Positions 33,827 through 44,542 of a stretch of 64,000 bases of DNA are shown here, piece by piece. Each line of letters opens with the position of its first letter. The first letter of the stretch is position 1. The notes beneath the pieces are model-generated. The model did not search any database. It saw only the letters and a list, made by a program, of their open reading frames with translations, and was not told the origin of the DNA. Made by a program: the position numbers and the translations under genes. The stretch is from the NCBI RefSeq assembly GCF_019279795.1, contig NC_056748.1:605695636-605759635 (forward strand). Reading direction: 5' to 3'. Origin of the DNA: Protopterus annectens (Eukaryota; Chordata; Ceratodontiformes; Protopteridae).

Positions 33827-34525
33827 ATTCAAATACAAAAACAACAGGTTGTGTTTATTTAGCTGCTTTAATACATCTATTTCCTAACCAGAATTTGTGC
33901 AAGAGTAGTATATTTTTTCTCTCTTTCCTATTTAGAGTTTGCATGTAGGTGCCCATGCATTCATTTCATTGAAAAGCAGCATTCATAGGCATCATGGGCA
34001 AATACTGCACATTACACACTTCTAACATTGATTTTTTTATTTTTCAGTGAACAACTAGACAAATAAGACATCATGTAGACTATTGAATTATGCAACAATT
34101 TACACAATCTTTTAAAAAGAAAGATAGTGATTCTGATTCAGAAAGGTTACAGTGAGGTGTACACCTCATGGTATCCCATTCAAATTCAGAAATAGACCCA
34201 CCATGTTGCTTTAGCATGAAGATGTACAGCACTGTGGTAGGCTGTCTATACGACCATGCTAAATGTTAATTACACATTCTTGGGGACAGGCATATGCTAA
34301 CTAGCCATATGGTCTCCCCCAGAACTGCCTGCATATGGCCACTCTTGGCTGCTTGTGTTGTTTAACCATCATTGTAGAGAAAAGTGCAGTGTGTTTATAG
34401 GGCTGGTAGTCTTGGGGGTGTGTGTCAATGTGTATGTATGTGTGTCTGCATGTATGAGTGTATGCTGAAGTGTGCATCTGCCTTGGAGATCGCAGTGGGG
34501 GGGGCCTGGTTAGAGGATACGGTAG

Positions 34526-34568
<43 letters not shown>

Positions 34569-34807
34569 TGTATTGATGAATGGATGAGTGTGTCTTGTGA
34601 ACACATTGGGGTGGGAGCACACTGTGTTTGTGTGTGTGTGGGGTTGGGAGGGCTGTCATATTTCTATACTTCCATGGACTACTAAGCACATACTGCAACA
34701 TTTGGGTAGGGGAATGGCAGACACCAGGGATATGTTGAAATATTGGGGTTTATATGATCGGCTACCAAATGCTAAAAAACCCAAAATGCACAACAACAAA
34801 AATAAAA
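33827..34807. other. unassigned interval with TG-rich minisatellite
   Basis: No supported gene. 34418-34640 is TG-rich, with a long (TG)n at about 34528-34565 and shorter runs around it. The ORFs here translate as His/Thr or Cys/Val runs. A GCAGACACCAGGGATATG string near 34720 matches the degenerate tandem unit at 39.0-39.3 kb. Confidence 0.5.
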
Positions 34808-34939
34808 CAGTAATCCAAAAAACGAAGCAGCTTGTCAGGAAAAACAATAAAGCCCTGAGCAGTACAAGCTTGTGAAGAACACCACGGACAGCTCGATACA
34901 CTTCACCTCACTTTATTGCAAAAAAACACAGCACATTAA

Positions 34940-34995
34940 CGCTCCACTATACGTTTTTGTTTAAAATGCACTTCATCAGATGTCGGCTGTCATAT
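34940..34995 (-). ncRNA. hammerhead-like motif, PLE-3 left arm
   Basis: Minus strand CTGATGA at 34973-34979, then AGTGCATTTTAAAC and AAAAACGTATAG: the GAAA block has lost its G. Helix II is weak. Probably inactive. Confidence 0.4.
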
Positions 34996-35561
34996 TACCA
35001 CTACTTTTATACCATTTACTTAATTAGGTTGATTGAATTTAATTAACTAATTTAAAACTTGAATTTTGCATATATATCTCCCTATGCTGCAACCATTAAA
35101 GCTAAAAACACTTTGATATTAAAATGAAACATAAATAGATAATGAATGAATAGAGTACATATTAAATTAATAAAACTTAGTTTAAAACCACTTGACTTCA
35201 AAAATGAAATTAAAGTTAAAAATCCATTAAGAACCAATTGTTAAAAATCAATGGTTAAAAATGCCAGCTTGCATATTTGGTTTAAATGAACTTGATACTC
35301 CATCTAAATCATAAAATGACAATACATGAATTATACAGCCAAAAGGCAAAGTGAATAAACATCACTCAGTTAAAAGACTGTTAAAAACAGGAAAAGAATA
35401 AATATATACAATTTGCCAAATGTGTTAAAGCTTGTGTTTGTACCATATTACAAAATATCTTAAAAATATTGAAAATATTTTGAATAAATTAACTACCAAC
35501 TATATATACTAGAAGGCATAAGTTAAAACATGTTGGTTTCAAAATAAAGTGCAGATGCATT

Positions 35562-35812
35562 TCACAGTTTGGCCGCTCTTAATTTTAATAATAGGAATAT
35601 TGAGATGTGTTCATTGAGACCCGGTGGCTTATTGTCCTCCAACGTGATCTGCCACCACAATTCTCTGTATTCTAAACATTCCTCCCATAAACCACCTCTG
35701 CTATTCTTTTCTACCCTTTCTAACACAAAAAATAAATAATGTGTGTTTTCACAGCCTTGTTTGTGCTTGTACAAAGCATTAGTCTCCTTATTTGTTTGTA
35801 GGTCATACATAT
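35562..35812 (-). pseudogene. PLE-3 left arm, GIY-YIG C-terminal half
   Basis: Reads YDLQTNKETNALYKHKQGCE, then LEECLEYRELWWQITLED-type and KPPGLNEHIS blocks, matching the right copy residue for residue. It is the continuation of the half-domain at 36996-37083, separated by CR1-D. Confidence 0.88.
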
Positions 35813-36995
35813 AGGTTCATAGGTTCATACTAGGCTATCTGCCCTAGGGCATTTATAAGCCTAGCCAGAATGTGTTTGGCTTTCGCCACCCATTTTAAAT
35901 TTATTTTGCTATGCCCTTTTTCGAGGTTAGTATACTGTGCCTCTGTCTAACAGTGACACAGAAGTGATACCCGGGGTAAACCTACGATCTCCCATCCACT
36001 CATCAAGATTCCTCTTGAAGAGAGTCAATGAGGGACTCTGCCTAACCTGGACTGGGATTTTATTCCAGAGTGAAGGGAGCCTCTGGGTTATGAATCTGTC
36101 CCTCCAGCATGTCCTATTTATTTCAGTGCTGAGGTTCAAGTCTCTCGAGCGCGTAGCTCGATGGGATTTGGATTTTCTGAGGTGCAGCATGTCCATTAAT
36201 TCCGGGTTGGACATGGCTTTATACGTCAGGCACAGATCGCCTCTGAACAGGCGGTATGCCACTGAGTAGAGCTGGAGTTTCTTTAACCGGGCAGCATATG
36301 GCATCTGTTTGAGCCCTTTGATCCTCTTGGTGAGGTACTTTTGGGGTCTTTCCAGTTGCTGCAGGTGTCTGGTAAGGTACATCCCAAAAGGGGCATTGTA
36401 CTCAATTATGGACCTGATGAGGGATGAGTAAAGAGGCATGATGACGTCCCCTGATCTAGATGTGAATCCCTTCATGATTAGGTGGGCTATGTAAAATGTT
36501 TTTCTAACCACTTTGGCCACGTGGTTGTCAAATGAGAGATTGCTATCAACTTGGGTCCCCACGTCCCAAATTACTTCTTCTGTACTTAATGGATTACCAC
36601 CTATATGGTAAATTGTGGGCACTTTGTTTTTGCCAAAGGGGATGACTATACACTTTTTGGCATTTAGCTTGAGGCCATGGCTCTGGCACCAGTTGTCTGT
36701 TTCTATGAGGCCCTTTTGGAGGATGCTTGTGTCGGCTGGAGAGTCGATTATGGCGCCCAGTTTGCAGTCATCTGCGAACTTGGTCAGCCACAGTCCTTCC
36801 GTGTTGGTCTGTACCTCCGAGAAATATATACCGAACAAGAGAGGTCCCTGGACTGAGCCTTGTGGGACACCACTTGTAACTGGTTTGGAGTCTGACATGG
36901 CTCCAGCAATTCTAACCATGTGGGTTCTGTCCTTGAGCCAATTTGCAATCCATCTAGTGACATAGGGGTTTATATTTAAGCTGGTGAGCTTATCT
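35813..36995 (-). mobile_element. CR1-D, 5' truncated CR1
   Basis: About 1.18 kb holding RT from the NPYVTRW block onward, the C-terminus and the 3' end (CCTATGAACCTAT on the minus strand). It is inserted between the YEH and MYD codons of the PLE-3 left-arm GIY-YIG. ATAT (35809-35812 and 36996-36999) is a possible 4-bp duplication. The RT is uninterrupted, so this is one of the younger CR1 insertions. Confidence 0.9.
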
Positions 36996-37180
36996 ATATG
37001 TTCGTAAACTCTTCTCCTGAGCTTACGCTCTGTCTTCCCTACATAGAATGCTTCGCAAATTTGACATTTCACTAAATATACAAAGAAAATGATAATTTTG
37101 GCAGTGCACTCATCTTGGAATGCAGTGCAAGTGCAAAAATGGTAAGAGAAACTACAGACAGGGAATGGAAAAATTATCAT
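35927..37180 (-). CDS. chimeric ORF: half GIY-YIG fused to CR1 RT
   Basis: An open frame of 417 codons. Residues about 30-62 are PLE GIY-YIG (CQICEAFYVGKTERKLRRR, VYEH). From residue 63 it becomes CR1-D RT: TRWIANWLKDRTHM, SGVPQGSVQGPLLFGIYF (motif B), LTKFADDCKLG (motif C, FADD intact), IEYNAPFGMYLTRHLQQLER and DEWMGDRRFTPG. Motif A and the finger region of the RT are missing. The fusion results from an in-frame insertion. I see no evidence of expression or selection. Confidence 0.7.
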   Translation of the reverse strand: MIIFPFPVCSFSYHFCTCTAFQDECTAKIIIFFVYLVKCQICEAFYVGKTERKLRRRVYEHIDKLTSLNINPYVTRWIANWLKDRTHMVRIAGAMSDSKPVTSGVPQGSVQGPLLFGIYFSEVQTNTEGLWLTKFADDCKLGAIIDSPADTSILQKGLIETDNWCQSHGLKLNAKKCIVIPFGKNKVPTIYHIGGNPLSTEEVIWDVGTQVDSNLSFDNHVAKVVRKTFYIAHLIMKGFTSRSGDVIMPLYSSLIRSIIEYNAPFGMYLTRHLQQLERPQKYLTKRIKGLKQMPYAARLKKLQLYSVAYRLFRGDLCLTYKAMSNPELMDMLHLRKSKSHRATRSRDLNLSTEINRTCWRDRFITQRLPSLWNKIPVQVRQSPSLTLFKRNLDEWMGDRRFTPGITSVSLLDRGTVY

Positions 37181-37745
37181 TTACTGACTTAGAAAAACTA
37201 AAAAATGAAAAGCTAAGAATAGTTTACAAGAATTCAAGTAATTTAAAGTATTTACTAGAAAATTATATCAACCAAGAAACTCAAAGACAGAGAAAAAGGA
37301 AGGGAACATTCAAATGTGGACATTGTCAACAGTGTACATACATTAGCAATACAGAAAGTGTTTATTTGGAAAGTAGGGGAATCACCTTAGAAGGCAAGGA
37401 TTTCAATAATTGCGAATCTTCCGGCCTTGTATATTTAGCGAAATGTCAAATTTGCGAAGCATTCTATGTAGGGAAGACAGAGTGTAAGCTCAGGAGAAGA
37501 GTTTACGAACATATGTATGACCTACAAATAAATAAGGAGACTAATGCTTTGTACAAGCACAAACAAGGCTGTGAAAACGCACTTTATTTATTTTTTGTGT
37601 TAGAAAGGGTAGAAAAGAATAGCAGAGGAGGTTTATGGGAGGAATGTTTAGAATACAGAGAATTGTAGTGGCAGATCACGTTGGAGGACAATAAGCCACC
37701 GGGTCTCAATGAACACATCTCAATAGCCCCATTAATAAAATTAAG
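37084..37745 (+). pseudogene. PLE-3 right copy, GIY-YIG region
   Basis: Reads NSSNLKYLLENY, CGHCQQCTYI (cysteine motif), GLVYLAKCQICEAFYVGKTE, CKLRRRVYEHMYDL, LWEECLEYREL, then a stop at 37668 where the left arm has Trp (WWQITLED), then KPPGLNEHIS. GIY, YVGKT, R, H and E landmarks are all visible; apart from the nonsense change the nuclease is intact. Confidence 0.88.
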
Positions 37746-38329
37746 AGCGGCCAAACTATGAAATGCATTTGCACTTTATTTTGAAACCAGCATGTTTTAA
37801 CTTATGCCTTCTAGTATGTATAGTTGGTAGTTAATTTATTCAAAAGTATTTTCAATATTTTTAAGTTTTTTTGTAATATGGTACAAACACAAGCTTTAAC
37901 ACATTTGACAAATTGCATACATTTATTCTTTTTCCTGTTTTTAACAGTCTTTTAACCGAGTGATATTTATTCAATTTGCCTTTTGGCTGTATAATTCATG
38001 TATTGTCATTTTATGATTCTTCCACTAGATGGAGTATCAAGTTCATTTAAACCAAATATGCAAGCTGGTATTTTTAACAATAGATTTTTAACAATTGGTT
38101 CTTAATGGATTTTTAACTTTAATTTAATTTTTGAAGTCAAGTGGTTTTAAACAAAGTTTTATTAATTTAATATGTACTCCATTCATTATCTATTTATGTT
38201 TCATTTTAATATCAAAGTGTTTTTAGCTTTAATGGTTGCAGCATAGGGAGATATATATGCAAAATTCAAGTTTTAAATTAGTTAATTAAATTCAATCAAC
38301 CTAATTAAGTAAATGGTATAAAAGTAGTG

Positions 38330-38395
38330 GTAATATGACAGCCGACATCTGATGAAGTGCTTTTTAAATGAAAACGTATAGTGGAGCGTTAATGT
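38330..38395 (+). ncRNA. hammerhead-like motif, PLE-3 right copy
   Basis: CTGATGA at 38349-38355 and GAAA at 38370-38373, followed by ACGTATAG. Helix I could form from CCG..AU and AU..UGG. Helix II between the two blocks is weak. The core is better kept than in the left arm. Confidence 0.5.
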
Positions 38396-38522
38396 GCTGT
38401 GTTTCTTTGCAATAAAGTGAGGTGAAGTGTATCGAGCTGTCCGTGGTGTTCTTCACAAGCTTGTACTGCTCAGGGCTTTATTGTTTTGCCTGACAAGCTG
38501 CTTCACTTTTTGGGATTACTAG

Positions 38523-38695
38523 TTATACGTAGAAGCTGCTGTGAATTTGGTTTATCTTGATTTTCTTCAAAAATAAAACAGTGAAATTCACAAGTATCGA
38601 ACAACAGCAACATTGAAAAATAAAACACCAAATGGCCATAGTGACCAACATTGCACAGACAACCAACCAAGGTGGGGCTCTGCCCCCAACCCCCC

Positions 38696-38734
<39 letters not shown>

Positions 38735-41299
38735 AACTCCGAGATTGCACTACAGTGGGGAATAGGGCAAATTGAAAAGGTTTCCCCTTCACTTACCTTA
38801 TGCATCACATTACTTATTGGTTGTTGGCCAACTATAGCCATTTGATTTTTTTTTCAATGTTGCCATTGTTCGAGAATTGTCCCTTTCGCTCTTTTACATT
38901 TGTTATTTTGCGGTTCATGGTTTGTCATATTCGGTAGATGAGCATGGACCCAAAATATTGTGCCTTAATGTTACTCCAGGTCAGTGATAAAACTAGACAC
39001 CAGGGATTACTCTGCAGATCATGTGTTAGCAGCACTTACAAAACATGTGGATCGGGGGAAACACTAGATACTAGACACTAGACACCAATGATAACTGTTT
39101 AGGTTGTGCCAAACCAGCACTAAACAAAAGATATGGGTAGGTGCAGAAGAGTAGACACCAGGGATACTCTGCAAACCATGCCTTAATGGCACTTGGAAAA
39201 AAGAAGCGAAGAAAGATGATGTGGATTGTGGGGGTGGGGGCCACTAGACACCAGGGATATGCTATATAATGTGCCCTAAAGGCACTAACACATATTCAAA
39301 TCTTGTACTCTTCCATCTTACAGAGAGGATATTAGTCCTCTCTCTGCAGTGCAACTAGACACAAGTGATCAGTGAAAATATTTCCTTGGTGTTGGAAAAA
39401 TGTAAAGTAAAAGGGGAAAGGACTTAAAACCTCACTCCTGATATAGAAAGAAGCAGCATTAAGCCGCTACATTAATTACTCAGTTAGTATATCCAGGATT
39501 GTTTTACATAATAAGAAATAAGAAACTCTAATGTCTGGCATGAATCATTGCAATTACAATTCATTTATTAATTGCAATCAACAGTCCATGAGATAGGAAG
39601 GACAGGTACATATGAGGAAACAGCAGGATTGTGTCCATATGGGGGCAGCCTGCAGTACAAAGCTGTGAGGAGTACTAGATGACACCAGGGAGAATTTTAA
39701 CAGTGTTACTTAGACACAACAACTCTAGCTTCACAATGCATGTAATGAACAATAAGAAAACTGAAAATCTAATGTCTGGACTGCAGTCCAGATGTATTCT
39801 TTGACTCATCCCACTCCATTACCTTTCCCTCTCTAGTTATTGGCTCCCAATACCTTGGTTCTTTTGCCAGTTGTATCCAGTAAATTCCAGCCCTCACTTG
39901 CCTATTTTTTGTACCCTTATCTGCAGTCACCCCTATTGGCAAAATCTCTTTTCCCCATTCTCATGTTTGCTTAGTTCTTTCTGCTACTTTATGAACATAA
40001 TATTCTTTATGGCTATTGTTATTCTCTTTAAGAAGCTGCATCTAAAACCTCATTCTCTCTTTTGTTCTTGAACACCCCTCTGCTTAGTTATCATTACTGC
40101 AGGTTATAGACTGCCTTCCCTCCCAGGGATTCATATCAGAGTATAGTCAGAGAGAAAGGGGTTGGGAATCTTAAGTGAAAGACCTACTCTGGTAGAGTTT
40201 TTTAGTTGAATCTAGAACAGAAGCTAATGCTAAAAAATAGATAATTAGTAGGGTATATAAAATATTGCACTATAACTATAAGAATCAATCGGAGGAGATT
40301 AAAAAAGATTGGGAAAAGAAACTGGAAAAGCAATTTACAAGAGAACACTGGAAGGACATATGTATGTGATGTCTCCCAAGTATGTAACACAGTCCAGAAG
40401 GTTTAGGATTTGCAAATGCTTCAGCCTTGATCACAAAAGCACCATTTTCATTCATGATGGTAGTGCACTGCTAACCAACTGGCTTCTCACGATCACACCC
40501 CATAACATCTTGCATCCACTCTTGCTGCACTATTGTTTGAATATATGCATTTGTGTGGGAGAGTGAACTGATAGGTGCCTGTACTAATGCAATACATAGG
40601 CCGCCAGTGTTAACTAGTGCAGGAAGGTGCTGATTTGCACTCCTAGTAGTTAAGGGTGATTCAGAGACATGCAAATTAGCTAATAATGATCTTTCTTCAT
40701 TTGCAGATAAGGTGTCTCTGGATTACAGAATACTGCTTCACAGAAACATCTCCTTTTCTACTCCAGCTCTTACAGGGAGAAGTGGGATTCTTTTTGAATC
40801 CCAGGGAATTTCTGGGGCCTTTGTTAAGAAAAATATTTCATGGGCTAATAATAAGGAAGGACTGTTTCATAATCCTAGACACTTCTGAAGAGAAATCAAT
40901 AACCTCAAATGGTTAAAATGCTTTCCCTTTACATTAGAGATAAAGGGGACTTGCTGCTCTGATTCAGAAAGTATTACCTCTTCCTTTACTGATTGATTTC
41001 CATCTGTAAATAGGCATGACTTGCCAAGTTAGGCAAATAGTGCTGCAGCATCTCAGGGTTCTGGATTCATGTTTTTTTTTCTCACTTCAGACAATTTAAT
41101 TTAGAAGCACAAACTGATAAAGAGAATTCTCCTTTGGAGAACATAGGACAGCTAGATTCTTTCCAAAATTTCTAAACTTTGTAAGGGCTTGTGATGCATA
41201 ACTATATTTAACCTGTCACTCACTTTTGACAAATTTTCTGTATTATGGACATTCATCGGGCTCATCTCCTTTCCAAAAAAGGCTCATTTGTCAGCAGTG
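38523..41299. other. unassigned interval
   Basis: No supported gene. A (TA)n run lies at 38699-38732 and the degenerate tandem repeat listed below at about 38985-39375. A block around TAAGAAACTCTAATGTCTGG recurs in diverged form at about 39510 and 39750. The rest is A/T-rich unique-looking sequence. Confidence 0.4.
38985..39375. repeat. degenerate tandem repeat (ACTAGACACCAGGGAT unit)
   Basis: CTAGACACCAGGGAT or a close variant occurs near 38991, 39075, 39152, 39242 and 39354, each followed in the better copies by an ATACTCTGCAAACC, GCCTTAA, GGCACT pattern. Spacing is 75-110 bp. Related single copies lie near 34720 and 39680. Confidence 0.6.
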
Positions 41300-41426
41300 T
41301 TTAAATATTTTAGATGTATTTCCCTTCTACCTTTACTGGCTAAAGCACCAGAAAAAGACATTACCAGAAACTTTCAGATCATCTTTATTCCCACTATCTC
41401 CATTACCAGCTTGGTGGATATGGACA

Positions 41427-42340
41427 TCCTGAGGCAATGTAGAAATTGTCTCATGTTTACTGACAACCAGTTAATTCTCAAACAAACTGATATGGTATGT
41501 GAAAGGTGTATTTACACAATGTCACTGGAGGCAAAGCTTTCACATAAAAGTACTCCTAATGTCAATAAGGTTGTCAGTACTACACATGCTTCACCCATCA
41601 CACACAATTCAAAGCAGACATATAGACCCACATATGCTGAGGCACTTAAATGTAACTTTCCTAAATCCCAAAGACCTCCTAGATGACGTCCACATAACAA
41701 ATACCCTCAGCATCCGTGAATGCACTCTTTCAAAACAACACCCACATCAACACATAAAGCCACATCTCTACTTCTAAGGCCATAAGGCAAGCCACCACAC
41801 AATCAAACATTCTGATCATTGGAAACTCCATCATGAGACACACTGATGTCTGTTTCACCAGGCTGACTAAGGAGAAAGTCACGGTCAGCTGCTTATCAGG
41901 GACGAGGATCTGCTATATTACACACACACTCAGGTCATTGGACCTCAAGTACCAGTATGACTCAGTCATAGTCCTTGTGGGTGTAAATGGCTTGAGACTT
42001 ACCTCCCTAGACTATATGAAGAGAGACATCATGAAGCTCTCAGAATATGTGTCCCAGGCTGATAGGAGCCTAGCATTGAGCAACATTTTATCTTCTCCAA
42101 GGATGATACCACAATACGAACAAAAGATGACAGACTTTAATAAGTGGCTTAGTTTCTAGTGTCATTCTAAGGGGGTGCAATATTTGTCAGCGTGTTAGGA
42201 GATGGTCAACAGACCACATTGTTTTGCCAGGGATGGACTGCACCTCTCCTCTCTAGGCTTTCGAATATTAGCTAAAACATTCTCTTCCTCCATAGTGCCT
42301 TTTTTAGGCAATTCCAAACTGAAAGTAATTCTGACATAGC
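41427..42340 (+). pseudogene. CR1-E ORF1, finger plus SGNH-like domain
   Basis: The N-terminus MDILRQCRNC, then MFTDNQLILKQT, then CERC is an intact CX2C-X16-CX2C finger. SGNH blocks: IIGNSIMRHTDV (block I), YQYDSVIVLVGVNGLRL (GVND changed to GVNG), ILSSPRMIPQYEQK, FNKWLSF then a stop, DGLHLSSLGFRILAK (block V). A frameshift near 41685 separates finger and SGNH parts. Confidence 0.82.
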
Positions 42341-42342
42341 AG

Positions 42343-42781
42343 ATCAAAATTAAGAAAATCTAAAGGTATTGCTGCTCAGTGCTAGGAGTCTAAACAGAAA
42401 ACTCACTCTCTAGAGCTTTCTTCACCCTAGAGAATGTTGACATCTGTGCGGTCACTGAGATATGGTTTAAAGAAGTGAAGAGCACACCAACAGTGCAAGG
42501 TTATAATGCCTTCCACACATTTAGACCAGCTACTACACAGATTGGGACTAAAGGTGGAGGTGTCTTGATTCACATCAAGAGTAAATATACCTCAACGCTG
42601 GTCAAAGAAGACAATGCACTTGAGCTACTCTATGTTCAAATCACCATAGGCAAAATCCAATACCACTTCCTTGAAAGCTATAGGTCCCCCTTTATGACTA
42701 AGAAACCAATACCATGTATTTAAATGTATTGGAAACACTCATTGTCCAACCTAATACCATATTCATGGGTGACTTTAATTA
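42343..42781 (+). pseudogene. CR1-E APE endonuclease, N-terminal part
   Basis: VDICAVTEIWFKEVKSTP, GTKGGGVLIHIKSK, GKIQYHFLESYRSP, then a frameshift and GDFN at the L2-b boundary. Its C-terminal part is at 56447. Confidence 0.82.
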
Positions 42782-42812
42782 TTTATTTATTTGCATTTGT
42801 TTACCGGGGTAG

Positions 42813-42845
42813 TCCACTGGGCCATTATGAGCCCATTTTCAGTGG
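42813..42845 (-). other. L2-b 3' stem-loop
   Basis: TCCA-CTG-AAAAT-GGGC-loop-GCCC-AG-TGGA on the minus strand. The outer helix is UCCA/UGGA and the inner is GGGC/GCCC. Confidence 0.65.
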
Positions 42846-43075
42846 AGACCCGGAGTGAACAGCTCCACAAATAACAAGAAACATATACATAGAGTGAATA
42901 CATATGAAATGAGTACATTACACGAGTATATCCAGCAAAGTTAACATATTTAATAGTTGTTTGTATTATTTGTATACTAGCAAATTAACAAAGTAAGGAT
43001 CAACAAAGGTAAAGAGATAGATATTACATAGATATTTCTGACAGTAGAAATAGTGAGTCTAACACCCGGCATTAA

Positions 43076-43363
43076 TACAGAGTACCTTACGGCGGTAGCA
43101 TTGTTACCTCACAACAAGAGGTACTCCCGTTCGATTTTCAGCATGGATTGGGAGTGCCTTCTGTGTGGAGTCTGCATGTCCTCCCCATGGTTGGGTAGCG
43201 TTCGAAAGACATGCGTGCGTAAATGGGTGTGTCTTCGTTGAAGGTTGGGCGTCGAGCTGGCACCTCGGTGTTTCGTAAAAATCTACTGCCAATCATTAGC
43301 GGACTGGAGTTCCGCTGTGGTGACCCCTTACCGGGAAAAAGCTGAAAGACAAACAACAACAAC
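43076..43363 (+). mobile_element. SINE-3, longer form, in L2-b
   Basis: CGGTAGCATTGTTACC, B box GTTCGATTTTC, CTTCTGTGTGGAGTCTGCATG, then about 45 bp absent from SINE-1 and SINE-2 (including GTTCGAAAGACATGC), CTTCGTTGAAGGTTG, hairpin AGCGGA/TCCGCT and a CAA tail. The extra segment has GCATG/CATGC at its ends, which suggests loss by short-repeat recombination in the shorter form. Confidence 0.85.
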
Positions 43364-43866
43364 CTTTTGAACACTAGTGTCAGCATCAGCATTACATGGT
43401 GGCAGTTAGGTTTTGAGAGAAGGGACAAGGTGCAGGTGCAACTCCAGACAGAAGATAAGTAGTTTCTTAGTGAGGTTTTCAAACATCAGGATTTTGAGTG
43501 GTTCTAATAGTTAATGGTAGGGCATTCCATGCTTTGACTACTGAACAAGAATATGGAAGCCTGCCTCCTGGCAGATTTGTTTTTTGTACTAGTAAAAGGC
43601 ACTGATTCTCAGATCTGAGAGGGGTTCTTGGATGGTATTAACTGAATATCATGCTAAGAGCAGGACAATCTGATGATTTAAAATTGATTTTATGTGCAGT
43701 TATTAATTGCGGGTAGGAGACATAGTGAGGTAGTTCAAGCCAGTTGAGAGAGTGAAGAGTGGTATAGTTGTGAGTTTGGCGATTTTAACAAGTATTGAAT
43801 TTAGCTTTTAGGGAGGATTGGAGATTAATAAGTAGTGGTGCACCAAATACGAGAGATGGTAAGAGG
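43364..43866 (-). pseudogene. L2-b RT C-terminal remnant
   Basis: Minus-strand reading gives fragments of the L2 C-terminus: the LNWLELP-type block (written LNWLELPHY here), preceded by ILVKIAKL, which matches the TYHKIARF region of L2-c. Heavily frameshifted. Confidence 0.6.
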
Positions 43867-43871
43867 TAAGG

Positions 43872-44537
43872 ATCATAGGAAGTTACTAGACTATTTGCCC
43901 TGAGGCCCTTATAAGCCTAGCCTAGAGTTTAGCCTATGCACAGACAAATCAGCACCTGATGACCCTGTCCATCAAGGACACGGGTGGAATCCCAGGGATG
44001 TGTTTTCTATTTCCCATCCAGTTATCCATACTGAGCTTAAAAAGGGTAAAGAGATACTCTGCTTGACGTGGAGAAGGAGTTTATTCCATAGATGGGGGAG
44101 TCTCTGGGACACAAATCTGTCCCACCAGCAAGTCCTATTGATGTCACAGACCAGGTTGAGGCCATGTGTGTGGGTTACTCGAGTGGAGCTTGACTTGCGG
44201 ATATGCAGCAGTCCAATCAAGGGAGGGTCCGAGATCGCCTTCTATGCCAGACAGAGTTCACCTCTGAGGAGTCTGTATGAAACAGAGTAGAGGCATAGGG
44301 CATTTAGCCTATCTGTGTACAGTATTTTTTGAGGCCCTGGATTCTCCTGGTGTGGAACCTCTGTGGTCTGTCCAGCTGCTGCATGTGCTTTGTGAGGTAC
44401 ATGCTGAATGGGGGATTGTACTCAATAATGGGCCTTATAAGGGAAGAATACAGGGATGTTATGACCTCCTTGTCCCTGGATGAGAAACTCTTACTTATGG
44501 GTAAGTGGAAGATAGAACTTGTTTTGTGGAGGAGCTA
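43872..44537 (-). mobile_element. CR1-F, 5' truncated CR1 in L2-b
   Basis: The C-terminal RT end (RKSSSTRVTHTHGLNLVCDI, NRTCWWDRF, LPHLWNKL, WITGWE) and a CCTATGATCC-type 3' end. It is flanked by TAAGG at 43867-43871 and 44538-44542, a 5-bp target duplication. Removing it rejoins the L2-b YFL codons. Confidence 0.88.
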
Positions 44538-44542
44538 AGGAA

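Larger units (their letters stand above)
34808..38522 (+). mobile_element. PLE-3, inverted pair, split by CR1-D
   Basis: The right copy (37084-38522, plus) carries the cysteine motif, GIY-YIG and terminal repeat. The left copy (34808-37083, minus) is an inverted repeat of its 3' part, interrupted by CR1-D. The arms diverge at 37083/37084. The outer ends match as AGTAATCC and GGATTACT. There is no RT. No clear target duplication was seen. Confidence 0.87.
41300..42781 (+). mobile_element. CR1-E, 5' part, split by L2-b
   Basis: Plus-strand CR1: leader, ORF1 and the first two thirds of the APE domain, stopping within the GDFN codons at 42781. It resumes at 56435. The 5-bp repeat AATTA (42777-42781 and 56435-56439) flanks the intervening 13.65 kb, and joining the sides restores GDFNYSTVN in frame. 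Confidence 0.92.

Noticed and set aside
34301-34685. His/Thr-rich and Cys/Val-rich ORFs
   Set aside because: Both strands of a TG/CA repeat.
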